From an uncultured Lachnospiraceae bacterium (GTDB taxonomy: Bacteria > Bacillota > Clostridia > Lachnospirales > Lachnospiraceae), in assembly GCA_910577015.1 (NCBI GenBank), contig CAJTKU010000012.1, positions 11,670 through 75,669 of the forward strand: a stretch of DNA of 64,000 bases. The letters run 5' to 3'. The notes beneath the pieces are model-generated. The model had not been told where the DNA came from and made no database searches. It saw nothing but the letters and a program-made list of their open reading frames with translations. A program made the position numbers and the translations under genes. Shown one piece after another: positions 1 to 8,056 of the stretch (its first letter is position 1; the number at the start of each line of letters is the position of its first letter).

Positions 1-513
1 TGCCACCGCGTCCGCCAGGGACATAATACTGTACCCGGCATTTTTACGGATTTGTGCCAAAGTACCGCCACAAAGCGCACGTTGATACGATTCATATGCG
101 TGATTGACTTTTTCCGCAGCCGCGGCATAAGAAATCCGACCATCTTCCAGATTATTTCTCAACTTATCCTGAAGTTTACCAAATCTGCAAAGGTCATCTT
201 CCGAATGGTAATATATTACTTTTGCATCGCCGATAAGGGGAAGCAGAACTTCTTTTAAATCCGCTATGTCTTCAGCCCGCTCCCATGTTATCGGAAAAAT
301 ATCATAACCGATACCCTTAATAATGAAATCCTTTGCAAACTGATATGCACGCTCGGTTTTGGGAATAAAATAACAGTCTAAATCTGATTTGGCATTTGCG
401 GTTTTATTGATATAAGAGCCATATAATACTACAACGCTGATATCTCCCGCATACTCTTTTTCAGCTTTTTCCTTTATCCAGTCCGCCAGTTTTTCATTTA
501 CAGACTTTTCCAT
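1..513 (-). CDS. Nucleotidyltransferase-domain protein (3' end cut off by window edge)
   Basis: The frame stays open for 171 codons from the ATG at 513-511 to the window edge, so the C-terminus is missing. An AGGAGG-like site (521-527) precedes the start. The N-terminus carries the polymerase-beta-type signature Gly-Ser-Tyr (about residues 31-33) followed by Ser-Asp-Leu-Asp (about 43-46), the GS-x(10)-DxD pattern of MNT/aminoglycoside-type nucleotidyltransferases. It probably moves a nucleotide onto a protein or small molecule; the substrate cannot be read from the sequence. It could be a toxin-antitoxin MNT protein or a resistance-type enzyme. The partner gene that would decide this lies outside the window. 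Confidence 0.72.
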   Translation of the reverse strand, partial: MEKSVNEKLADWIKEKAEKEYAGDISVVVLYGSYINKTANAKSDLDCYFIPKTERAYQFAKDFIIKGIGYDIFPITWERAEDIADLKEVLLPLIGDAKVIYYHSEDDLCRFGKLQDKLRNNLEDGRISYAAAAEKVNHAYESYQRALCGGTLAQIRKNAGYSIMSLADAVA

Positions 514-695
514 AAATATTCCTCCTCTTGAAAAAGCAGACACCGGTTTTCCCAAATCGTACTGTTCATTGGGACATATATCCTGTCCATCAGGCCATAC
601 TTTCCTTATATCTTAATAATCAATTTTATATAGAATATCATAAAATCTTTCACAAATAAATAGAAACAGTGCAAAACTATTTGTATGACTCCCTA

Positions 696-725
696 TTGAC
701 AATCAATTTAAAATATGGTTATATA
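696..725 (+). promoter_or_regulatory. Promoter of the zinc/cadmium ATPase gene
   Basis: A perfect -35 hexamer TTGACA (696-701) is followed after 17-18 bp by a TATATA/TTATAT -10 box (719-725). The coding start at 810 is about 80 bp further on. The SmtB-like palindrome lies just downstream of the -10, where a bound repressor would block transcription start. Confidence 0.7.
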
Positions 726-729
726 TACG

Positions 730-747
730 TATGAACAGTTATTCATA
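730..747 (+). promoter_or_regulatory. SmtB/CadC-like operator
   Basis: TATGAACA-GT-TATTCATA is an 8-2-8 imperfect palindrome (7 of 8 positions symmetric). It matches the TGAA/TTCA-centred operators of ArsR/SmtB metal repressors and overlaps the expected transcription start of the P-type ATPase gene. The likely ligand protein is the zinc-type ArsR repressor encoded at 4464-4814. The match is by eye. Confidence 0.6.
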
Positions 748-809
748 TATTCATAAATATTGTTTAATAACTTTAACATCTTAGTTTTATGAAAGAAAGG
801 ATTCCCGAT

Positions 810-3086
810 ATGAGCCATAACCATCATGAAACAGACGAAATAAAAGATTATTGTAAACACGAACACCACGGGCATGAAGAGCACTGTGAACACGAACACC
901 ATCACCACGAACATGGGGAAGGCTGCTGCTGCGGGCATGAACAGGAAGAGGCGGCCTGCGGCTCCCACGAAAATGCCACTCCCGCGCCTGACACCAAAGC
1001 GCCTGTCTGCACCTACCTTGTAAACAATCTGGACTGCGCCAACTGCGCCGCCAAAATAGAGCGTAAAATACAGGCGCTTCCGGGAGTGGAGTATGCTTCC
1101 CTCACCTTTGCCACAAAACAGCTTCGGGTTGCCGCCAAAAATCAGGAGGCCCTGCTTCCCCTGATGCAGAAAGCATGCAGTTCGGTTGAACCCGATGTTA
1201 CCATTACAAAAAGAGAGGAAAAGGATGACGGTAAAGATGAGGCAGCGGAAATCAAAAAAGACGGCATCTGCATTCTTGCCGGCGCCGCCCTGTTTTTGGC
1301 GGCAATATTGACGGATTCCTATTTTCCCATTGCCTCCATTGCCCTTTTCGTGGCCGCTTATCTGGTTCTCGGACTTGAAATTGTGGTAACGGCGTTAAAA
1401 AATCTTTTTAAAGGAAACGTCTTTGATGAAAACTTTCTGATGAGCATTGCCACCATAGGCGCTTTTGCCATTCATGAGTACCCGGAAGCCGTAGGCGTCA
1501 TGCTTTTTTACAGGATTGGGGAATGGTTTGAACACAAAGCGGTTGCCAAAAGCCGCAGCCAGATTATGGAAGCCCTTGACTTACGGCCTGAAACAGTGAA
1601 TCTGATACAGAATGGCGATGTTAAAGTCATTCCGGCCGCTGACGCAAGGCCCGGGGACATTGTTCTGGTACGCCCCGGGGACAGGATTCCTTTGGATGGC
1701 ATTATCGTGGAAGGAAGCAGCCGCCTGGACACCTCGCCTGTGACAGGCGAACCCGTACCTAGAAACATTGCCCCGGGAAGCAGCGTTTTGTCCGGCTGCG
1801 TCAACACATCGGGCGCTCTAAAACTAAAGGTAGAAAAGCCTTTATCCGAATCAATGGTAACCCGCATTCTGGATGCAGTGGAAAATGCCGCGGCCGGCAA
1901 ACCGAAAATGGACCGCTTTATCACCCGGTTTTCCAGAATATACACTCCCGTTGTAGTGGCCCTTTCGCTTTGCACGGCAGTTATTCCTTCCCTTGTCACA
2001 GGCGACTGGGCAAAGTGGGTTTATACAGCGCTTACCTTTTTGGTTATCAGTTGTCCCTGCGCCCTTGTATTAAGCGTTCCCCTTGCCTTTTTCTCGGGAA
2101 TCGGCACAGGCTCCCGACAGGGTATTTTATTTAAAGGCGGACTTTCCCTTGAGGCGTTAAAAAATGTCAAAGCCATTGTTATGGACAAAACAGGGACTAT
2201 CACGAAAGGCAATTTCATTGTTCAGAAAATCATACCTGCAGGACAAATAACAGAGCAGGAACTGCTCTCCCTTGCGGCTTCCTGTGAGGCTGCTTCCACG
2301 CACCCCATCGCCTTAAGCATACTGGAAGCAGCTTCCGAAAAAGGAATTACCGTTGAAAAAAGCGCCTCTGTCACGGAACTGTCGGGGCGCGGCATTCAGA
2401 TGCAGACTGCGGACGGCATGGCGCTTTGCGGCAGCCGGAAACTGCTGGAGGAACAGGGCGTAGATACCTCCGCCTACTCGCCTTCCCATTACGGAACGGA
2501 GGTCCTGCTTGCAAGAGACGGCTCCTTTATCGGCTCTCTTGTCATTGCGGATACCATAAAAGAAGATGCCGCCTATGCGGTACAGACATTAAAAAAAGCA
2601 GGGCTTGTCACAGCCATGCTGACGGGAGACGCGCCTGAAAGCGCTGACGGTATTGCAAAAGAAACAGGAATTGATGAAGTCCATGCAAGGCTCCTTCCCG
2701 AAAACAAAGTACAAAAACTTTCGGAAATCAGAAAAGCGCACGGCGCCGTAATGTTCGTCGGCGACGGCATCAACGACGCGCCCGTCCTTGCAGGCGCAGA
2801 TGTGGGCGCTGCCATGGGAAGCGGTGCGGATGCCGCCATTGAAGCTGCCGATGTAGTGTTTTTAAATTCCGGCATGAAAGCCATACCGGCTTCCATACAG
2901 ATTGCACGCACTACGGGCCGCATTTCCAGACAGAATGTCGTCTTTGCCCTTGCCGTCAAGGCGCTTGTTATGGTACTCGGACTTTTGGGCATTGCCTCCA
3001 TGTGGCTTGCCGTATTTGCCGATACGGGCGTTGCCATGCTTTGCATCTTAAATTCCGTCAGGATATTATACAAGAAAACCGTTTAA
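810..3086 (+). CDS. cadA: Zinc/cadmium-exporting P1B-type ATPase
   Basis: 758-residue heavy-metal P-type ATPase that pumps Zn2+/Cd2+/Pb2+ out of the cytosol. Residues 1-45 form a His/Cys-rich metal-binding tail. An HMA domain follows with Leu-Asp-Cys-Ala-Asn-Cys at about 75. The membrane metal site is Cys-Pro-Cys (about 417), the phosphorylation motif DKTGT is at about 458, Thr-His-Pro in the nucleotide domain, and GDGINDAP at about 650. The seventh and eighth membrane segments carry the Lys (AVKAL) and Asp (FADTG) diagnostic of the P1B-2 Zn/Cd subgroup. I chose the ATG at 810 rather than 789 because only 810 has a ribosome site (AAAGG, 796-800). The gene has its own promoter and an SmtB-like operator, and converges on the MATE gene with a one-base gap. 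Confidence 0.95.
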   Translation: MSHNHHETDEIKDYCKHEHHGHEEHCEHEHHHHEHGEGCCCGHEQEEAACGSHENATPAPDTKAPVCTYLVNNLDCANCAAKIERKIQALPGVEYASLTFATKQLRVAAKNQEALLPLMQKACSSVEPDVTITKREEKDDGKDEAAEIKKDGICILAGAALFLAAILTDSYFPIASIALFVAAYLVLGLEIVVTALKNLFKGNVFDENFLMSIATIGAFAIHEYPEAVGVMLFYRIGEWFEHKAVAKSRSQIMEALDLRPETVNLIQNGDVKVIPAADARPGDIVLVRPGDRIPLDGIIVEGSSRLDTSPVTGEPVPRNIAPGSSVLSGCVNTSGALKLKVEKPLSESMVTRILDAVENAAAGKPKMDRFITRFSRIYTPVVVALSLCTAVIPSLVTGDWAKWVYTALTFLVISCPCALVLSVPLAFFSGIGTGSRQGILFKGGLSLEALKNVKAIVMDKTGTITKGNFIVQKIIPAGQITEQELLSLAASCEAASTHPIALSILEAASEKGITVEKSASVTELSGRGIQMQTADGMALCGSRKLLEEQGVDTSAYSPSHYGTEVLLARDGSFIGSLVIADTIKEDAAYAVQTLKKAGLVTAMLTGDAPESADGIAKETGIDEVHARLLPENKVQKLSEIRKAHGAVMFVGDGINDAPVLAGADVGAAMGSGADAAIEAADVVFLNSGMKAIPASIQIARTTGRISRQNVVFALAVKALVMVLGLLGIASMWLAVFADTGVAMLCILNSVRILYKKTV

Positions 3087-3087
3087 A

Positions 3088-4467
3088 TCAAGTATCCCCT
3101 GCTTCCGGTGTTTTTTTCTGCACAATGGCCTTACCGCGCCATTTGCCGCTCCGCCACCTGCCCATTACAATCAGCCCGCGGATGCATTCATCGGAAGCAG
3201 TGCCGATATAGACGCCCGCCACTCCCAATCCGGCCAGAATGCCCATGCCGTAACCGGCCGTAACGCCTATACCCCACATGGTACACAACCCCACCAGCAG
3301 GGGAAATACATAATCCCCCGACGCCTTCAGGCTGCATACAAAGGTCATATTCATGCATCGTCCGACCTCAAGCACAATATCCACCAGCATGACCCAGAAG
3401 GCAAGCTGGATAATCCTTTCATTGCTTGTGAAAAGCCTGAGCGTATAGGGGCATAATATCCAGTTTACGGTGGAAAGCCCTATGGTAATGGGCAGGGACA
3501 GCCTGATGGATGACCATACCCGCCTGTAAGCGCCGTCCTCATTCCCCGCGCCGACAAGATGTCCCGTGATAATCTGTGTGGACATTGCCACGGAATTGGA
3601 AAAAACATTTGCAAAGGAAATCAGCGACTGGCAATAAACCCTTGCATTGACCGCATCGTTGCCCATACTGTTGACAAAAGAAAGCAGCACAAGCTGGTAT
3701 AAATTATAGGACATGCTCTCCCCGGCGGACGGCAGCCCGATTTTCACCATCTGCAATAACAGTTTGCCGGGAAACGGGCGCAAAAGCTTTAGGGAAAAAC
3801 GCCCGATACCGTATTTGTAAAACACAATGATTGCAACTGCAAGCGCAATGACCCTTGCCGCCACAGTGGAGAGCGCAACGCCCCTCACTCCCAGATTCAA
3901 ATATTCTAGCGGCCCGTACAGGAAAAGGTAATTGCCTATTATATTTACCACATTGACTATCAAAGATATGTACATTCCGACTTTTGTATACCCATTGCAG
4001 CGCAGTATCTGGTTCATGACGCTGAAACATGCCTGCAAAAACAAAAAGCCGCCCACAAGGTCTATGTATGCAAGCGCATCCGGCATCATCTCCCCGGACA
4101 CCCTTAAAAGCCCCATGCAGGGCTTCTTTACAAGCACCAAAAGTGTGCTGAGGGCAAGCCCAAAAACAAGGTTCACCATCAGCACCAGCGTATAAATCTT
4201 ATTCATTTCTTCGTAGCGTTTCGCCCCCAGATACTGGGCTACCACGACAGATGTGGCCGTGGCGATAATACCAAACATCAGAATCAGAAGATTCATAACC
4301 TGATTGGCGTTGCCGACTGCCCCCACCGCGTTTTCGGAATAATGGCTCAACATCAAGGTATCCACATTATTTAACAGGATACTCAGAAACATTTCCAAAA
4401 ACATCGGACCTGCAAGAAACAGCAATGGGGTCTTTTCTGTAATTTCTTTTGTCTGTTTTATTTTCAT
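3088..4467 (-). CDS. MATE family efflux transporter
   Basis: 459-residue integral membrane protein with the about 12 hydrophobic segments and length normal for MATE drug/organic-cation antiporters. The N-terminal half has the family pattern of a membrane segment followed by Asn-Asn-Val-Asp-Thr-Leu-Met-Leu. Start: the ATG at 4467-4465 overlaps the TGA of the upstream repressor gene as ATGA. A longer in-frame reading to 4671 would run inside that gene and is not used. Being third in a cell-wall hydrolase, SmtB-repressor, exporter operon is unusual and suggests expression tied to the zinc repressor. The exported substrate is unknown. Confidence 0.9.
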   Translation of the reverse strand: MKIKQTKEITEKTPLLFLAGPMFLEMFLSILLNNVDTLMLSHYSENAVGAVGNANQVMNLLILMFGIIATATSVVVAQYLGAKRYEEMNKIYTLVLMVNLVFGLALSTLLVLVKKPCMGLLRVSGEMMPDALAYIDLVGGFLFLQACFSVMNQILRCNGYTKVGMYISLIVNVVNIIGNYLFLYGPLEYLNLGVRGVALSTVAARVIALAVAIIVFYKYGIGRFSLKLLRPFPGKLLLQMVKIGLPSAGESMSYNLYQLVLLSFVNSMGNDAVNARVYCQSLISFANVFSNSVAMSTQIITGHLVGAGNEDGAYRRVWSSIRLSLPITIGLSTVNWILCPYTLRLFTSNERIIQLAFWVMLVDIVLEVGRCMNMTFVCSLKASGDYVFPLLVGLCTMWGIGVTAGYGMGILAGLGVAGVYIGTASDECIRGLIVMGRWRSGKWRGKAIVQKKTPEAGDT

Positions 4468-4814
4468 TCTTCTATATGGTCCATTCCCTGACTCAAAATA
4501 GTCACAATATGGCTGTCTGCAAGGGAGTAGAAAATAGTTTTTCCATCCCTTCTGTTTTTCACCAAATCCATCTGTTTTAAAACCCTGAGCTGATGGGAAA
4601 TTGCCGACTGTGACATGGAAAGCAGCGTGGCAATATCCTGCACACACATTTCCGAACACTTTAATACACACAATATCTTCAGCCTTGTGGGGTCCCCAAA
4701 CACCTTAAAGAAGTCCGCCAAATCCTGTATCTCCTCCTCAGGAGGCATGGAATCAGACACTTCTTTCTGTATCCGGGAGTCCACATGGATAAAACCGTTC
4801 TCCTGCTGCTCCAT
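4464..4814 (-). CDS. ArsR/SmtB family zinc-responsive repressor
   Basis: 116-residue winged-helix regulator. The recognition helix region is Ser-Met-Ser-Gln-Ser-Ala-Ile-Ser-His-Gln-Leu (about 66-76). The C-terminal helix carries Asp100, His102, His113 and Glu116, exactly the D-x-H-x(10)-H-x(2)-E spacing of the alpha-5 zinc site of SmtB/CzrA. Cys53 and Cys57 sit where CadC places its alpha-3 thiolates, so a second soft-metal site is possible. The protein should release DNA when zinc binds. Its own gene lies between the C40 hydrolase (16 bp gap) and the MATE gene (4-bp overlap). The best candidate operator is at 730-747, in front of the zinc ATPase. Confidence 0.93.
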   Translation of the reverse strand: MEQQENGFIHVDSRIQKEVSDSMPPEEEIQDLADFFKVFGDPTRLKILCVLKCSEMCVQDIATLLSMSQSAISHQLRVLKQMDLVKNRRDGKTIFYSLADSHIVTILSQGMDHIEE

Positions 4815-4830
4815 ATCAACCTATCCTTTA

Positions 4831-5892
4831 TTAATCCCTCAAAATGCTGACAAACTTCACCGGTGTACGATACCTGTAATTGGAAATCTTAATGCCTGTC
4901 GTCGGGCTGCTGGCATGAATCACCTTTCCACCGCCAATGTAAAGCGCCACATGGTTAATGGTTCCTGAACTGTTGGCATAGAAAACCAAATCTCCCGGCT
5001 GCAGCTCCGATGCGGTAATCTTCGTGCCTTCCCCTGCCTGTGCCCTTGAAGAGTGAGAAAGGGAAATGCCGAAGTTTTTATACACCGCCAGAACAAATCC
5101 GGAACAATCCGCACCTTTCGTCAGACTGGTGCCGCCCCATACATAAGGATTACCCAAAAACTGTTTTGCATATTCCACAATATCTACACGTAAATCAGAA
5201 ACACCCTGCCCGTAAAGCAATTCGCTCATGGTAATGGCTGTATCCAGCTTGTCCTCCACAGTCACGTATTCAGCTGAAACATAGGCTTCATCACCGTCGA
5301 TGGATACCTTTACCCATTCGCCCAGCACTTCCACCACTTCCAGTTCTTCACCAAGAGGTACTTTTGTCAGCACCGCACCGTCCATACTCGCTTCGTCGCG
5401 CACTTTTAACGCATCCGCATTGACAACAGCCACCGTCCTGATAAGCTCCAGGGCGCGCATCTTTGCATCGGCGCCTGTATAAAGGAAATCCAGACTCACA
5501 TATCCTTCCACTTCACCGGAAGTAATCTTTGCCCATCCATCCTCCGTTGTTTCCAATATTTCACAGGCAGAGCCCTTCGGCATTTTGCCCACCAGTTTTC
5601 CGTCCGTTCCGGGTGTCTGCCTGACATTGAGGTTACCGCTCTCCACATTGGCAACTCCCAGATTGGTATAGCCTGCAAACGCGCTAATCGATGCTTCCGC
5701 TGCCGCCAGACACTCCTGCTCATCCATCGCCATGTTCATCAGCGCTCCCATTCCTGCATTGGGTGCAACATCCTTCATGGCAAATTCCGCGGCATGTGCT
5801 TCCATGGACGCATTCATCCCAATGGAGCCTGCAAGCAGCACGCCTGCCATACACATACCCATAACGCGCACAACTTTTCTATTTTTATTCAT
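4831..5892 (-). CDS. Secreted SH3b / NlpC-P60 (C40) peptidoglycan endopeptidase
   Basis: 353 residues. A signal peptide (about 1-35: Lys/Arg-rich start, hydrophobic core, AHA-A cleavage region) is followed by two bacterial SH3 domains (about 80-140 and 153-212). A C-terminal NlpC/P60 domain (about 238-352) has the catalytic Cys263 (Gly-Ala-Asp-Cys-Ser-Gly), His314 and His326. Such enzymes cut the D-Glu to diamino-acid bond of stem peptides during cell-wall growth. Expression comes from a near-perfect sigma-A promoter with a WalR-type box over the start site, which fits a wall hydrolase. It is followed by the repressor gene after 16 bp with no visible terminator. A ribosome site (AAAGGA) lies before the ATG at 5892. 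Confidence 0.93.
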   Translation of the reverse strand: MNKNRKVVRVMGMCMAGVLLAGSIGMNASMEAHAAEFAMKDVAPNAGMGALMNMAMDEQECLAAAEASISAFAGYTNLGVANVESGNLNVRQTPGTDGKLVGKMPKGSACEILETTEDGWAKITSGEVEGYVSLDFLYTGADAKMRALELIRTVAVVNADALKVRDEASMDGAVLTKVPLGEELEVVEVLGEWVKVSIDGDEAYVSAEYVTVEDKLDTAITMSELLYGQGVSDLRVDIVEYAKQFLGNPYVWGGTSLTKGADCSGFVLAVYKNFGISLSHSSRAQAGEGTKITASELQPGDLVFYANSSGTINHVALYIGGGKVIHASSPTTGIKISNYRYRTPVKFVSILRD

Positions 5893-5945
5893 GTATATTC
5901 CTTTCCTTCATCCACTGTATGTAAACGGATAGACCATTTGTATTT

Positions 5946-5962
5946 ATTACAAAATTGTTACA
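5946..5962 (-). promoter_or_regulatory. Putative WalR (YycF) binding box
   Basis: Read on the minus strand, this is TGTAAC-N5-TGTAAT, which fits the published WalR consensus of two TGT(A/T)A(A/T/C) half-sites 5 bp apart. It overlaps the expected transcription start of the C40 hydrolase gene. WalRK controls wall hydrolases in Firmicutes, so the position makes biological sense. The overlap with the start site suggests repression by WalR rather than activation. Confidence 0.5.
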
Positions 5963-5967
5963 AATTT

Positions 5968-5996
5968 ATTATAGTCACATCCTATTCATTTGTCAA
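5968..5996 (-). promoter_or_regulatory. Sigma-A promoter of the C40 hydrolase / repressor / MATE operon
   Basis: On the minus strand, TTGACA (5996-5991), a 17-bp spacer and TATAAT (5973-5968) form a consensus-perfect promoter about 75 bp upstream of the hydrolase start. The palindromic repeat starting at 6011 ends 14 bp before the -35 box. Confidence 0.85.
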
Positions 5997-6010
5997 ATTA
6001 ATTTTTGAAA

Positions 6011-6193
6011 TTTCTCCATATGGCATGGCAGCCGCACCAGTGTACATTTGTTCCAACAGGACACGCTCTCGCTCGAATAAAAACACAGCGGCACGTAGGA
6101 TGCTAAAATACAGCATCCAAATGCCGGTGTTTTTACACGGTCCTTTATGGAATCAAATGCACGCCGGGACTGCTGCCATGCCATATGGAGAAA
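6011..6193. repeat. Large palindromic repeat, copy A
   Basis: A 183-bp non-coding inverted repeat. Its outermost 22 bases (6011-6032) pair perfectly with 6172-6193, and the inner arms pair imperfectly to a small loop near 6105. The inner part is nearly identical to copy B (43192-43364): 36 of 36 bases for 6124-6159 (minus) against 43221-43256, and 30 of 31 for 6045-6075 against 43335-43305 (minus). The outer stems differ in sequence between copies yet remain self-complementary. It carries no transposase. It may be a miniature mobile element or a structured regulatory repeat. Confidence 0.8.
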
Positions 6194-6201
6194 CCGAGCT
6201 G

Positions 6202-7122
6202 CTACCGTCGGTAGGACTCACCTGCCGTAATATCGGACTGTACTTGTGATTTTAATGCAGTCAAATCTGCAAACTTCTGCTCCGGGCGTTTAAATTCGTA
6301 GAGGCTGACTGCGATTTCTTTTCCGTAGGCGTCTCCTGTGTAGTCATACAGGTAGGTCTCCACGCCCAACGCCTTTTCGTTTTCCCGAATGGTAGGCTTA
6401 TAGCCCACGTTGCTGATTCCTTTGTAATATTTTCCTTCCATCTGCACGCCGGAATAGTAAACCCCGCATGGGGGAAGAAGTTTGTCTTCGCTTGGTATCA
6501 GGTTCACGGTGGGCATTCCCAGCGTTCTGCCGATACGGTTGCCGTGAAGAACCATGCCTTCCACGATGTAAGGCATTCCCAAGAGTTCTTCCGCCAATAC
6601 CATATTTCCCTGTTCCACGGCTTCCCTTACAAGGGTGGAGCTGATTTCCCTGCCGTTTCGGGTCACCTTGTCAATGATGCGTACTTTTATGCCGCACTCC
6701 GGCGCCATGCTTTCCAACAGCGCGGCATTGCCTGCCCCGCCTGCGCCAAAGGATAAATCCACTCCCGCTGCCACGAACCCTGCGTTCATTCTGTTACAAA
6801 GGATTTCTGTAACAAATGCCTGCGGGGGCGTTGCCGCTGTCCTGGCGTTTAAGGGGTATTCAATCAGGATGTCCACTCCCATAAAAGAAAAAATGTTTCT
6901 TTTCTCTTCTTTTGTTGTCAGTGCTTTTTCATTTGTCTTTCCAAAAAATGCAGTCGGAGGCGGGTCAAAGGTAAACACACAGGCTTTTTTCCCATTCTGC
7001 TTTTCGTCCAAAATCTCCTGCAAAAGCCTTCTGTGCCCTATATGGACGCCGTCAAATTTTCCGATTGCGGCTGCTGTTTCTTCTCTTATATAGAAATCCG
7101 TGGTGCCGGTAATAATTTCCAT
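6202..7122 (-). CDS. ribF: Bifunctional riboflavin kinase / FAD synthetase
   Basis: 306-residue RibF that makes FMN from riboflavin and FAD from FMN. The N-terminal FAD-synthetase domain has Gly-Lys-Phe-Asp-Gly-Val-His-Ile-Gly-His (HxGH nucleotidyltransferase motif). The C-terminal flavokinase domain has Gly-Met-Pro-Thr-Val-Asn, the PTxN motif. Length is normal. I use the ATG at 7122-7120, which has AGGAG 9 bases upstream; a start 7 codons further up is possible but lacks a good site. It is the last gene of the rimP-to-ribF operon, about 31 bp after truB. Confidence 0.95.
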   Translation of the reverse strand: MEIITGTTDFYIREETAAAIGKFDGVHIGHRRLLQEILDEKQNGKKACVFTFDPPPTAFFGKTNEKALTTKEEKRNIFSFMGVDILIEYPLNARTAATPPQAFVTEILCNRMNAGFVAAGVDLSFGAGGAGNAALLESMAPECGIKVRIIDKVTRNGREISSTLVREAVEQGNMVLAEELLGMPYIVEGMVLHGNRIGRTLGMPTVNLIPSEDKLLPPCGVYYSGVQMEGKYYKGISNVGYKPTIRENEKALGVETYLYDYTGDAYGKEIAVSLYEFKRPEQKFADLTALKSQVQSDITAGESYRR

Positions 7123-7153
7123 CTGTTCCTTCTCCTGCCGCATAAGCAGCGTC

Positions 7154-8056
7154 TTATGATTCCAAAAACATCTTTACGGGACAAAACCTGCCCCCAGCTT
7201 TCTCAAACCGGTATATGCCGAAAAAACGGCCCTCCCGGTTATATACCTTTACTTCTTCCCCATCCCCGAAAAGACACCTCTCCATTATATGGCTTAACGG
7301 AAAGCAATTTCCGTTTTGCACCGGTTTGATGAATGGCGCAGGCACATGCACGGCAGACAGTTCTTCAAACATTTCATCCACCGGAATCAGAACGTCTGCA
7401 ATCTTTTCCTCATCCCGAAGCCTTTCCAAATCGGAAAGGGTGATAGCCGAATCCAGCAGGAAACGTCCGGATTTTGTCCTTTGCAGGGATGCCATGGCGC
7501 CCCCGCATCCCAGCATTTTCCCGATATCGTGGCAGAGTGTCCTGATATATGTGCCTTTGGAGCAGGATACGCGAAGCGTAATGTCCGGTATCTGCATGTC
7601 TAGGATTTCTATCTCATGAATCACCACATTGCGGGGCGCGCGTTCCACCTCCCGCCCCTGCCTTGCAAGCTCGTAGAGCCTTTTGCCGTTTACTTTCAGT
7701 GCGGAATACATGGGGGGAACCTGCGCGTATTCTCCCAGAAAAGAACGGACTGCCTCCTCAATTTCTGCAGGTCCTGCATCCACCTTGCGTCGGGCAAGGA
7801 CGGTTCCCGACATATCTTGGGTATCCGTTTCCACTCCCAGACGCATGACGGCCCTGTATTCCTTATCCCTGTCCGTCAACAGAGCGCAAAGCTTGGTTGC
7901 ACTGCCTAGACATACAGGAAGTACCCCGACCGCGTCAGGGTCCAGGGTACCTGTATGTCCAATCTTTTTCTGCTTCAATATGCCTCTCATCTTAGCCACC
8001 ACGTCATGGGAGGTAAATCCTTTTTCTTTGTATATATTTATGACTCCATTGTACAT
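7154..8056 (-). CDS. truB: tRNA pseudouridine(55) synthase
   Basis: 300 residues. It converts U55 of the tRNA T-loop to pseudouridine. The N-terminus has the TruB signature Gly-Phe-Thr-Ser-His-Asp-Val-Val. The catalytic Asp39 is in Gly-Thr-Leu-Asp-Pro. A small C-terminal PUA-like region ends in a Gly-Arg-Phe-Phe-Gly-Ile-Tyr stretch. The start overlaps the 3' end of nrnA by 19 bases, a normal translational-coupling arrangement in this operon. Confidence 0.96.
   Translation of the reverse strand: MYNGVINIYKEKGFTSHDVVAKMRGILKQKKIGHTGTLDPDAVGVLPVCLGSATKLCALLTDRDKEYRAVMRLGVETDTQDMSGTVLARRKVDAGPAEIEEAVRSFLGEYAQVPPMYSALKVNGKRLYELARQGREVERAPRNVVIHEIEILDMQIPDITLRVSCSKGTYIRTLCHDIGKMLGCGGAMASLQRTKSGRFLLDSAITLSDLERLRDEEKIADVLIPVDEMFEELSAVHVPAPFIKPVQNGNCFPLSHIMERCLFGDGEEVKVYNREGRFFGIYRFEKAGGRFCPVKMFLES

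Noticed and set aside
708..968. 86-codon hydrophobic frame opposite the His-rich ATPase N-terminus
   Set aside because: Antisense of His/Glu codons gives Val/Met/Phe; it also covers the promoter and operator.
5794..6249. Open frame of 151 codons over palindrome A (and similar frames 5993-6184, 43092-43355)
   Set aside because: The frames exist because the repeat has few stops. They cover both strands of a palindrome, lack ribosome sites, and the shared peptide reflects repeat identity, not coding selection.
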